A stretch of DNA of 64,000 nt from Clostridiales bacterium. Its GTDB lineage: Bacteria; Bacillota; Clostridia; Oscillospirales; Oscillospiraceae. Position numbers and translations under genes: made by a program. The notes below the pieces were generated by a model. The model was not told the origin of the DNA and ran no database searches. It saw only the letters and a program-made list of their open reading frames with translations. Shown piece after piece: positions 1 through 6,827 of this stretch. Location: the NCBI GenBank assembly GCA_022785125.1, contig JALFRA010000043.1, positions 104,600 through 168,599 of the forward strand, read 5' to 3'. Position 1 is the first letter of the stretch, and every line of letters begins with the position of its first letter.

Positions 1-1
1 G

Positions 2-541
2 CTGCAGATAGACGGCGGTATTCTGCTGTGGATCCAGAACTTCCTGCGCTGTGCTCTACTGGACCCTATCATGATCGTTTACACCCGGATGGGCGACGCT
101 GGCATCCTGTGGATCGTGCTGTCGGTGGTGCTCCTCTGTATTCCCAGGACCCGCAAGGCGGGCTTTGTCAGCTTGATCGCCATGCTGCTGGGCCTGCTGT
201 GTACCAATGTGGCGCTCAAACACCTGGTGGGCCGGGACCGGCCCTGGCTGGTGGTAGAGGGGCTGATCCCGCTGGTGGCCGAGCACGACCCCAATTCCTT
301 CCCCTCGGGCCATACCTGCGCCGCCTTTGCGGCGGCCTCTGCCTGGTGCCGAACCCTGACCCGGCGGTGGATGAAGGTGATGTCCCTGGTGATGGCCGCT
401 CTGATGGGCTTCTCCCGGCTCTATGTGGGCGTCCACTTCCCTACAGACGTGTTGGCCGGTATGGTGGTGGGTCTGCTGTGCGGCTGGCTGGCCTGGCTTA
501 TCTGGAAGGGGCTGGCCGCCTGGCGGGGCTGGGAGGCATAA
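2..541 (+). CDS. PAP2-family phosphatase (5' end outside window)
   Basis: The reading frame is open from base 2, so the true start lies before the window. The family dephosphorylates lipid phosphates such as undecaprenyl pyrophosphate or phosphatidate at the membrane. The three-part acid phosphatase signature is present: KHLVGRDRP, then FPSGHT, then SRLYVGVHFPTD. The rest is dominated by hydrophobic helices (around VLSVVLLCI, LIAMLLGLL, VLAGMVVGLLCGWLAWLI), as expected for an integral membrane enzyme. The stop is two bases before the start of the downstream GNAT gene, so the two are probably co-transcribed. The exact lipid substrate cannot be told from sequence. Confidence 0.9.
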   Translation: MQIDGGILLWIQNFLRCALLDPIMIVYTRMGDAGILWIVLSVVLLCIPRTRKAGFVSLIAMLLGLLCTNVALKHLVGRDRPWLVVEGLIPLVAEHDPNSFPSGHTCAAFAAASAWCRTLTRRWMKVMSLVMAALMGFSRLYVGVHFPTDVLAGMVVGLLCGWLAWLIWKGLAAWRGWEA

Positions 542-543
542 CC

Positions 544-1089
544 ATGCGGGCAGAAGAGATGCAGACCACTCTGCGGAATGGAAGCCAGTGCCTGCTTCGC
601 AGTCCCCGCCCGGAGGACGGAGAGATGGTGCTGCGCCATCTGCGCCGGGTGGCGGCGGAGAGCCCATTTACCGCTTTTCTGCCGGAGGAGATCAGCAATA
701 CCCTGCGGGAGGAACAGGCCTTCCTCAAACGGCAGCTGGCCAGCCCGGGCAGATTGATGCTGGCCGGATTTGTGGAGGGAAGGCTGATTGGACTGGGGGG
801 TGTGGGCCCCGCAGCCGCCAACCGCAAATGTGGCCACCGGGCTGAGTTGGGGCTGTCTATCCGCCGCCGTTGGTGGGGCCAGGGCCTTGGCCGGGCACTG
901 GTGGATGGACTGTGCCGGGAAGCTGGGCGCATGGGCTATGCCCGCATGGAGCTGTCTGTGATGGAGGACAATGCCCGGGCGGTAGCCCTCTATGAATGCT
1001 GTGGGTTTGAGCGTTTTGGCCTGCTGCCCGATGCCTACCGTACAGAGGGAGGCAGTCAGGCCGCCATTTTGATGAGTAAGCCATTATAA
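544..1089 (+). CDS. GNAT-family N-acetyltransferase
   Basis: A 181-residue protein starting at the ATG two bases after the PAP2 stop; the longer frame upstream is a shadow of the PAP2 gene. The GNAT fold is recognisable from the acetyl-CoA loop RRRWWGQGLGRALVDGL and the C-terminal strand motif SVMEDNARAVALYECCGFE. GNATs transfer acetyl from acetyl-CoA to an amine; the substrate here is unknown. A strong terminator follows at once, closing a two-gene unit. Confidence 0.85.
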   Translation: MRAEEMQTTLRNGSQCLLRSPRPEDGEMVLRHLRRVAAESPFTAFLPEEISNTLREEQAFLKRQLASPGRLMLAGFVEGRLIGLGGVGPAAANRKCGHRAELGLSIRRRWWGQGLGRALVDGLCREAGRMGYARMELSVMEDNARAVALYECCGFERFGLLPDAYRTEGGSQAAILMSKPL

Positions 1090-1090
1090 A

Positions 1091-1125
1091 ACGGACGCCG
1101 GTCCCATAGGACCGGCGTCCGTTTT
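1091..1125. terminator. Intrinsic terminator between convergent genes
   Basis: A 14-bp perfect stem ACGGACGCCGGTCC with a four-base loop, followed by TTTTA. It serves the GNAT gene on the plus strand and sits just past the end of the ligase gene on the minus strand. Confidence 0.9.
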
Positions 1126-1133
1126 ATCTGAGT

Positions 1134-2327
1134 TTATTCGGTGGTGTAGTTGTCGAAGTAGCCCTGGATGTAGACGATAGGAGTACCCTTGTCGCCGGAG
1201 CCGGAGGTCAGATCGCACAGAGAACCGATCAGATCGGTCAAACGGCGGGGGGTGGTGCCCTGAGCGGCCATCTTGCCCACCAGAGAGCCATCCTTTTTCT
1301 TGATCTCGCCCTTGATGGCCTCCCGCAGCGCCTCGCCGGACAGAGCGGCAAAGTCGTTGTCAGCCAGGTACTTCAGCTTCAGCTCATTGGGAGTACCCTC
1401 CAGACCGGCAGTGTAAGCGGGGGAGACCACCGGGTCGGCCAGCTCCCAGATCTTGCCCACAGGGTCCTTGAAGGCGCCGTCGCCGTAGACCATAACCTCC
1501 ACGTGCTTGCCAGTGGCTTTCAGCAGTCGGGCCTGGACTTCCTCAACCAGATCCTGGCAAGGACGGGGGAAGAGCTTTACCTTGTCCTCGGTGGATTTGT
1601 TGGAGCCCAGCAGGCCATACTTCTCGTTGTAACCGCTGCCGTTGACAGGGGCGGTCATGATCTCGTCCAGACAGAACACCTTCTCGCCGCCGGCGGCAAC
1701 CAGACGGCGCTTGGTACGGGCGCGGGTATGGATGTCGCAGGCCAGCACGTTCTTGGTATAAGGCAGAATGGCCCGGGGATCGTTGGCGAAGATGACCTCT
1801 ACCTCGGCGCCGGACTCCCGGATCAGGTTGGAATAATAGTCCACATAGTCCACCCCGGTAAAGGGGTGGGTGGTATAGCCGAACAGCTCACGGTAGCGCT
1901 CCAGAGAGAGCACATCCTTATAGGGATCCACGCCCTTTTCGTCCATCAGATCCTCGTCAATGAGGTGATTGCCCACCTCATCGGAGGGATAGGACAGCAT
2001 CAGGACTACCTTCTTGGCACCTTTGGCAATGCCCCGCAGGCAGATGGCAAAACGGTTGCGGCTGAGGATGGGGAAGATCACGCCAATGGTCTCTCCGCCC
2101 AGCTTGGCCTTTACATCGGCGGCAATATCGTCCACCGAAGCGTAGTTTCCCTGGGCGCGGGCCACAATGGCCTCAGTCATGGCGACCACGTCGCGGTCGC
2201 GTACGGAGAACGCGCCATCGTTGACCGCCTCCAGGACAGACCTGGTGACGATCTCGGCCAGGTCATCTCCGCTGCGGATAATGGGGGCGCGGATACCCAT
2301 GGATACGGTGCCGACCATCCGGCTCAT
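1134..2327 (-). CDS. CofE-like (coenzyme F420-0:L-glutamate ligase family) protein
   Basis: A 397-residue protein. Its N-terminal part (GIRAPIIRSGDDLAEIVTRS and IGVIFPILSRNRFAICLRGI) matches the CofE/FbiB ligase family, which adds gamma-linked glutamate to F420-0 in archaea and actinobacteria. Here the domain is embedded in a longer protein and no other F420 gene is nearby, so the family call is firmer than the reaction. The start is set by TAGGAG about 10 bases before the ATG. The gene stands alone and converges on the GNAT gene. The physiological substrate in Clostridia, which are not known as F420 producers, is unresolved. Confidence 0.75.
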   Translation of the reverse strand: MSRMVGTVSMGIRAPIIRSGDDLAEIVTRSVLEAVNDGAFSVRDRDVVAMTEAIVARAQGNYASVDDIAADVKAKLGGETIGVIFPILSRNRFAICLRGIAKGAKKVVLMLSYPSDEVGNHLIDEDLMDEKGVDPYKDVLSLERYRELFGYTTHPFTGVDYVDYYSNLIRESGAEVEVIFANDPRAILPYTKNVLACDIHTRARTKRRLVAAGGEKVFCLDEIMTAPVNGSGYNEKYGLLGSNKSTEDKVKLFPRPCQDLVEEVQARLLKATGKHVEVMVYGDGAFKDPVGKIWELADPVVSPAYTAGLEGTPNELKLKYLADNDFAALSGEALREAIKGEIKKKDGSLVGKMAAQGTTPRRLTDLIGSLCDLTSGSGDKGTPIVYIQGYFDNYTTE

Positions 2328-2434
2328 AGAACAACACTCCTACTATAGTTGGATTCGCTGCGGTATTCCCGTAACGGTGAAATTATACTATATTTTTTTC
2401 TGCTTGTAAAAGGTTTTTTCTTTGCCCAGAGACT

Positions 2435-3319
2435 TTATTCGACGGATACCCATTGCCGGACCATGTCCAGGAACCGGGCTGTCAGGGGAGAGAGAAGCTT
2501 GCCGCTGCGCACCGCCACGCCGATCTGGCGACTGCGGGGGTGCTCCAGGGGAATGGCGGCAAAGGATCGACCGGAACTCTGGAGTACCAGTTCAGGCATG
2601 ATGCTCACCCCCAGCCCCTGCTCGATCATGGACAGAATTGCAAAATCGTCGTTGACTGTATATTGGAGGTTGGGGTGGAGTCCCTCCTCCTGAAAAATGT
2701 GGTCGATCTCTACGTCGCGTTCCTCATTGATACGGATATAGGGGTCCTGGGTGAAGCGATCCATGGGGTAGCAGGGGGCGTGGGCCAGCGGGTGGTCGGG
2801 GGGGAGCACCGCCAACAGGCGGTCCTGGCGCAGGGCGATGGTATCCAGTCCCTCCCCGGCGGGCAGGCCCAGGAAGCCGCAGTCCACGGCGCCCTGGCGT
2901 ACCATGTCCTCGATCTCGGCAAACTCCCAGCTGCTCACCAGTTCAAAGTGAATGCCGGGATAGCGTTGGAGAAACTCTTTCATGATTGCGGGGAGCCAGT
3001 GGATGGATACACTGGTGAAGGTGCCCACTCGCAGGGTACCCCGGGTCAGGCCGTGGAGGTCAGCCACCTGCTCCTCCAGTTCCTTGTGGGCGGTGCAGAC
3101 GGAGCGCAGATAGGGGAGGAGGGTTTCACCGGCGGGGCTGAGCCGGACGCCGCCACGGCCCCGGACCAGAAGCTCCATGTCCCACTCCTGCTCCAGGGCG
3201 GCGATCATCCGGCTGGCTGCCGATTGGGTATACCCCAAGGCCTCCGCTGCCCTGGTGATGCCTCCCACCTCCACAGTTTTCAACAGGATCTGATACTTGA
3301 TCAAACTCAAAATAACCAT
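2435..3319 (-). CDS. LysR-family transcriptional regulator
   Basis: A 294-residue protein with the N-terminal winged helix-turn-helix (GGITRAAEALGYTQSAASRMI) followed by the LysR effector-binding domain (TLRVGTFTSVSIHWLPAIMKEF and later GLGVSIMPELVL). LysR proteins bind as tetramers and usually control a divergently transcribed gene in response to a small molecule. The divergent neighbour here is only a 47-codon ORF with its own promoter about 35 bases from the regulator start. That ORF or the CofE-like gene downstream on the same strand are the likeliest targets. The effector is not predictable. Confidence 0.9.
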   Translation of the reverse strand: MVILSLIKYQILLKTVEVGGITRAAEALGYTQSAASRMIAALEQEWDMELLVRGRGGVRLSPAGETLLPYLRSVCTAHKELEEQVADLHGLTRGTLRVGTFTSVSIHWLPAIMKEFLQRYPGIHFELVSSWEFAEIEDMVRQGAVDCGFLGLPAGEGLDTIALRQDRLLAVLPPDHPLAHAPCYPMDRFTQDPYIRINEERDVEIDHIFQEEGLHPNLQYTVNDDFAILSMIEQGLGVSIMPELVLQSSGRSFAAIPLEHPRSRQIGVAVRSGKLLSPLTARFLDMVRQWVSVE

Positions 3320-3354
3320 TCCATTTCATCATATATTATATGAAAAAGATTCGT

Positions 3355-3383
3355 TTGCTTCATAGTAAACTCTATTGTATACT
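3355..3383 (+). promoter_or_regulatory. Promoter of the 47-codon ORF
   Basis: TTGCTT, a 17-base spacer and TATACT lie in the gap divergent from the LysR gene. The arrangement would let a LysR protein bound between the two starts control this promoter. Confidence 0.6.
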
Positions 3384-3431
3384 ATAGCCAGAAGGAAGGC
3401 AAGAGCGTTACAACAGAAAGGAGCGATTTCC

Positions 3432-3575
3432 ATGAAGAAGAACAACATGATGGTAATGGATCGGAAAAACAACGGCTACGAGCTGATGGGAAAGGGTATG
3501 TCGGTAGACGTCATGCGCGCCTATTGGAAGGGAAGCCCCTGGAAAGCGTTCCAGAGCTGCATCCGTGGTGTATGA
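3432..3575 (+). CDS. Small hypothetical protein, 47 residues
   Basis: The start is chosen at the ATG preceded by AAAGGAG (about 8 bases upstream), not the earlier in-frame ATG. The product is basic and Met/Asn/Lys-rich at the N-terminus (MKKNNMMVMDRKNNGYELMG) and ends WKAFQSCIRGV, with no signal peptide or membrane helix. It has its own promoter upstream and a very strong terminator 36 bases after the stop, so it forms a complete monocistronic unit. I do not recognise a family. It could be a small regulatory or stress protein, or a peptide made under control of the divergent LysR regulator. Confidence 0.55.
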   Translation: MKKNNMMVMDRKNNGYELMGKGMSVDVMRAYWKGSPWKAFQSCIRGV

Positions 3576-3611
3576 TTTGAGTTCTGCTTCGGTTGGGGAG
3601 AACCGATAGAA

Positions 3612-3655
3612 GCCCGGGGGGGCTGCCGTTGGGCAGCCCCCCCGGGCGGCTTTTA
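3612..3655. terminator. Strong bidirectional terminator
   Basis: A 16-bp perfect GC stem (GCCCGGGGGGGCTGCC) with a four-base loop, then a T-rich run ending at the stop codon of the convergent minus-strand gene. Confidence 0.85.
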
Positions 3656-4873
3656 TTATGTTGTGAGTGATTGGGACAAACCTTCCGTGTGAAGGAATGG
3701 GTAGGTTACGCTGCCGATGGTGATGGATTCCACCTGACTCAGATCAAAAGCCTGGGCAGGGGTGAAGCGGAAGACGTGGATGCCGTCCCTACTGGATCCG
3801 GGGTAGGGGCTCTTGCCAGGCCCCCAGGTTCCGGCATAGGGGTTGGGGATTTGAGCAATCAGTTCCGAGGTGCCGTCCCGGTAGTTCAGCCGGGCGTCTG
3901 CCAAGGCTTCCTCTACGCTGACCCACCAGCTGCCGCTGTATGTGTCTCTGACCAGATAACCCTCCAACTGCGGGGGCAGCGGTATGTCGGAACGCTGCTC
4001 CAGTTCCAGCAGAATCTCAGCGCCGGAGGCGGCCGTCCACTCCTCCAGAGTGGGGGTGCGCATCTCCAGTTCGATATAGCCCGCGCAGATGGAGATCTGA
4101 TAGATGGTGCCCTCCTGGATATATTCGGAGAATTCCGGCTGGTCGGGCCGCAGCCCCCAGGCTTCCTTCATCTGCCGGGTGGTATTGACTACTGTAATGT
4201 CTGCCGGGCAGGTGAGGGTCTGGCTCTCAGTCACCGGTACCGTCACCGGGCCGTAAGCAGCGATGGGCTTGAAGTTATGGTTGAGGTTCATGCTCACCTC
4301 TACCTGCTCCAGTTCAGGGTCCTCCAAAGTCATGGATACCTTGACCAGAGAGGTTTGCGTATCGGGGTCGTAGCTGGCTTGCTCCAGATTGAGGGCGCTG
4401 CATCCCTCGAATCCGCCCCGGGGACCCCATTCATATTCCGGCGAGTTGTCCGCAAGAACCACACCCGCCTCCTGGGATACCGGAGAAGCCGCAATATAGG
4501 CATACAGTTGATTTCCGCTGCACATGGTTGCGACCAGGGTGGCCTGGGGCGCCGACTGGGTGCCGGTTTGGGGGGGAGTAGCATATTCAGTCCACTCTTC
4601 GATGGGGGCCTCTTTGGATATGCCCATATCTGCCCGAGCCGCGTCCCGCAGCGTCAGAACCACCGCAAAGGCAGTGAGGCAGCAAAGGGACGCGATGATT
4701 GCTGCTACCAGAAGTCCCCGGGTCAGATGGCGGGTTCTCCTGGTTCTATAGTTCTGTTTGAATCGTTTCATCGTCAACTCCTCAATCCTGGTGGGGGAGA
4801 GGGGTGTGGTATCTGTTAAGAGGATGCTGTCCTCCTGATAGTGATCCAGCAAATCAAAGATCTCACGTTTCAA
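3656..4873 (-). CDS. Membrane-anchored probable anti-sigma factor (DUF4179-like)
   Basis: A 405-residue protein with a cytoplasmic N-terminus of about 50 residues, one transmembrane helix (GLLVAAIIASLCCLTAFAVVL) and a large extracellular part rich in beta-type sequence. Its start overlaps the stop of the upstream ECF sigma gene by four bases (ATGA), the classic layout of a sigma/anti-sigma pair. I infer that the N-terminus holds the sigma factor at the membrane and the outer domain senses an envelope signal. No zinc-binding HxxxCxxC motif is visible, so it is not a ZAS-type anti-sigma. The outer domain is not recognised beyond resemblance to DUF4179/DUF5643 proteins. Confidence 0.65.
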   Translation of the reverse strand: MKREIFDLLDHYQEDSILLTDTTPLSPTRIEELTMKRFKQNYRTRRTRHLTRGLLVAAIIASLCCLTAFAVVLTLRDAARADMGISKEAPIEEWTEYATPPQTGTQSAPQATLVATMCSGNQLYAYIAASPVSQEAGVVLADNSPEYEWGPRGGFEGCSALNLEQASYDPDTQTSLVKVSMTLEDPELEQVEVSMNLNHNFKPIAAYGPVTVPVTESQTLTCPADITVVNTTRQMKEAWGLRPDQPEFSEYIQEGTIYQISICAGYIELEMRTPTLEEWTAASGAEILLELEQRSDIPLPPQLEGYLVRDTYSGSWWVSVEEALADARLNYRDGTSELIAQIPNPYAGTWGPGKSPYPGSSRDGIHVFRFTPAQAFDLSQVESITIGSVTYPFLHTEGLSQSLTT

Positions 4874-5415
4874 CAGCCTGCTCCCCCTTTCGTCAACGCT
4901 TCTTTGAGTTTTATGCGACCGCGCCTCAGCTTGGTTTTTATGGTGGATTCGTTCAGGGCCATATGAGCTGAGATCTCTTTGATTGATTGGGCGTAATAGT
5001 AATGCCGGAGAAAGATTTCCTTGTCCTCTGGGGGCAGTGCGTCCACCGCTTGGCGGACCAGGCGCCGCTCTTCGTCCTGTTCCATGGCCTCTGACAGGTC
5101 GTTTGAGGTTGGAATATCCATACTGTTTTCTTCCAGAGAAACAGTGCGGCCCATTTGACGGAGTTTATTTTTTGCCTTGTTTCTGGCGACGGTGCCCAAC
5201 CAACCTTTGACATGACCAGCCCTCAAATCGGCAGACTGTTCCCATGCGGCAAGAAACACGTCGGAGACCACTTCCTCTGCGTCCTGCGGCGACATGGCAT
5301 CCTGGAGGATGTTCCATACGATGACGGAAATATACGGCACATAAAGCTCCATCAGTGCTTTGAGGCCCGATGGGTCGCCGGTTTTTATTTTCTGCAAGAT
5401 CATTGATTCTCTCAT
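4870..5415 (-). CDS. ECF-type RNA polymerase sigma factor
   Basis: A 181-residue sigma-70 family protein. Region 2 is seen in DAEEVVSDVFLAAWEQ and GWLGTVARNKAKNKLR; region 4 in LPPEDKEIFLRHYYYAQSIKEI with the DNA-binding helix NESTIKTKLRRGRIKLKEAL. It is translationally coupled to the membrane protein downstream and is probably held inactive by it. A second in-frame ATG four codons in has a comparable ribosome site, so the start is uncertain by a few residues. ECF factors usually transcribe their own operon. Confidence 0.85.
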   Translation of the reverse strand: MRESMILQKIKTGDPSGLKALMELYVPYISVIVWNILQDAMSPQDAEEVVSDVFLAAWEQSADLRAGHVKGWLGTVARNKAKNKLRQMGRTVSLEENSMDIPTSNDLSEAMEQDEERRLVRQAVDALPPEDKEIFLRHYYYAQSIKEISAHMALNESTIKTKLRRGRIKLKEALTKGGAGC

Positions 5416-5512
5416 ATATGGCCCCCAACTTGTGCGAAAGCAGCTTTCACTTATAATATCACATGGGTACTGCTTCTGGTTTCATCTGTGGGCCCCAGGG
5501 GCGTAAAAATAA

Positions 5513-5542
5513 AAAGAGATACGACATATATCGTATCTTTTT
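5513..5542. terminator. Hairpin with A/T flanks, probable terminator
   Basis: GATACGA pairs with TCGTATC around a six-base loop, extended by A-rich and T-rich arms. It lies between the ECF sigma start and the palindromic repeat. It can work on either strand but has no obvious plus-strand gene upstream of it. Confidence 0.55.
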
Positions 5543-5550
5543 CAGAAAGC

Positions 5551-5618
5551 GGCGCTTATGCGCCGTACAAGTGTTTTGCGGATACAAAACCTAGGCGGAG
5601 GGGCAATTTACTTGCCCC
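5551..5618 (+). repeat. Palindromic intergenic repeat, copy A
   Basis: One of three related copies (the others are at 11103-11180 and 25052-25125, both in reverse orientation). Shared blocks in this orientation are CGTAC, then a GTTTTG...CAAAAC hairpin, then CCT.GGCG, then a GGGGCAA...TTGCCCC-type stem followed by GAGCAT (also in copy C). Stems are kept while their sequences change, which suggests that structure matters. No ORF is present. Confidence 0.65.
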
Positions 5619-5639
5619 GAGCATTTCGATATGAAAGGC

Positions 5640-5794
5640 TTCTGGCCACCATCGGGCGGCCAGAACAAAAAAGAAAGACATCTGCATGAAGCGGATGTCT
5701 TTCTTTTTTGGAACATCGAAACAGTATAGATGCCGCAGCTTCCAGGTTTGCACCCAAAACCAAATTACAACCCAGCGTTAGCGGTTGTAATTTG
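5640..5794. other. Hairpin-dense intergenic stretch
   Basis: Three hairpins in a row. TTCTGGCC/GGCCAGAA lies at 5640-5665. A 17-bp perfect stem with A6 and T6 ends at 5666-5710, a good bidirectional terminator. A 12-bp perfect stem CAAATTACAACC/GGTTGTAATTTG lies at 5761-5794. No coding potential is visible between the ECF sigma gene and tRNA-Gly. Confidence 0.6.
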
Positions 5795-5832
5795 GAAAGG
5801 AGGAGCAGCGGCGTGAGCGCGCTCTGACTTAT

Positions 5833-5871
5833 AAAATAAGTCGGAGCAAGCGATACAAAGCTTGCTCCGAC
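5833..5871 (-). terminator. Terminator of tRNA-Gly(CCC)
   Basis: An 11-bp stem GTCGGAGCAAG/CTTGCTCCGAC directly downstream of the tRNA on the minus strand, followed there by TTATTTTAT. Its left arm can instead pair with GCTCTGACTTAT at 5821-5832, so the two hairpins are mutually exclusive. Confidence 0.6.
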
Positions 5872-5872
5872 G

Positions 5873-5946
5873 TGGAGCAGGTAAAGGGAATCGAACCCTC
5901 ATATTCAGCTTGGGAAGCTGACGTTCTGCCACTGAACTATACCTGC
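5873..5946 (-). tRNA. tRNA-Gly, anticodon CCC
   Basis: Reading the minus strand, the acceptor GCAGGTA pairs with TACCTGC, the D arm is GTTC/GAAC, the anticodon stem TCAGC/GCTGA encloses TTCCCAA (anticodon CCC), and the T arm has GGTTCGATTCC. The CCA end is encoded. It stands alone with its own promoter and terminator. Confidence 0.95.
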
Positions 5947-5966
5947 AACGATTTGTTGACTTGAGC

Positions 5967-5995
5967 ATTATAGCATACTGCCTGGTATTTGGCAA
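5967..5995 (-). promoter_or_regulatory. Promoter of tRNA-Gly(CCC)
   Basis: On the minus strand, TTGCCA, a 17-base spacer and a perfect TATAAT stand about 20 bases before the tRNA 5' end. Confidence 0.75.
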
Positions 5996-6139
5996 GGAAA
6001 TTTTTGCGACGCCTTTCGCGGTGCGTCTCTGTGTAGTCTGAAAAAACACAAAAAACCTTGCAATCCTTTCCAATCCATGATATCATTTCTTAAACCAAAG
6101 GTATAATAACTGAAAGGGTATGGAAAGGTTGGAAGTACG

Positions 6140-6775
6140 ATGAGTAAAAAACAGGCGCTGACTGAATTCCATCGGGGCTCCATCCTGGCTGCTGCCGAGC
6201 GGCTGTTTGCGGAAAAGGGCACCGAAAAGACCACCATGGATGACATTGCCCGGGAGGCTGAGTACAGCAAGGCGACTCTGTATGTCTATTTTCAGAGCAA
6301 GGAGGAGATCATCAACGCGATCCTCCTCAGTGGGATGGTGCTGTTGAAGAAAAAACTCCATGAGGCTATTGAGAGTCACAGCGATTGGTTCCAGGCCTAT
6401 GATGCGGTATGCCAGGCGATCGTGCGTTTCTATGACGAAAACCCCACCGCATATGATGCCGCCACTGGAGCCATTCCTCTATCTCAGGATGGGGATACAC
6501 TTCAGAAGGGAATGTCGGACATCCTGCGTGTCAGTGATGAGATTGAGCAGGAGTTGGCTGATTTTCTGGTGCGGGGTGCAGCGGACGGTGCCGTCCGTTC
6601 TCAGCTGCCTCCTGTAGAGACCGTGCTTCTCTTCTGGTCTGCGCTGTCTGGTATGGTTCATACTGCTGAACAGCGGGAGAATTACATCCAGAATACCTTG
6701 GGCCTGACTCGGGAGGAGTACCTTCAGCACGGCGCCCGGCTGCTGCTGGCCTCTCTGACCAAAGCGAATATGTAA
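6140..6775 (+). CDS. TetR/AcrR-family transcriptional regulator
   Basis: A 211-residue protein with a typical TetR N-terminal DNA-binding domain (AAERLFAEKGTEKTTMDDIA and EYSKATLYVYFQSKEEI) and a helical ligand-binding C-terminal domain. Such repressors release DNA on binding a small, often hydrophobic, ligand. It is a single-gene unit with a terminator 18 bases after the stop. A TATAAT box lies 33 bases before the start and a perfect palindrome ATGATATCAT 25 bases before that, a possible autoregulatory operator. No efflux gene is adjacent, so the target is unknown. Confidence 0.9.
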   Translation: MSKKQALTEFHRGSILAAAERLFAEKGTEKTTMDDIAREAEYSKATLYVYFQSKEEIINAILLSGMVLLKKKLHEAIESHSDWFQAYDAVCQAIVRFYDENPTAYDAATGAIPLSQDGDTLQKGMSDILRVSDEIEQELADFLVRGAADGAVRSQLPPVETVLLFWSALSGMVHTAEQRENYIQNTLGLTREEYLQHGARLLLASLTKANM

Positions 6776-6792
6776 GTACTGTATACAAATTG

Positions 6793-6827
6793 AACCCGGT
6801 CCGGATTTCCGGACCGGGTTCTCTGTT
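6793..6827 (+). terminator. Terminator of the TetR gene
   Basis: A 12-bp perfect stem AACCCGGTCCGG with a four-base loop, followed by CTCTGTTTT, just before the end of the convergent purA. Confidence 0.8.

Noticed and set aside
5510..5870. CRISPR array suggested by repeated hairpins
   Set aside because: The hairpins differ in sequence and spacing; there are no identical repeats with unique spacers.
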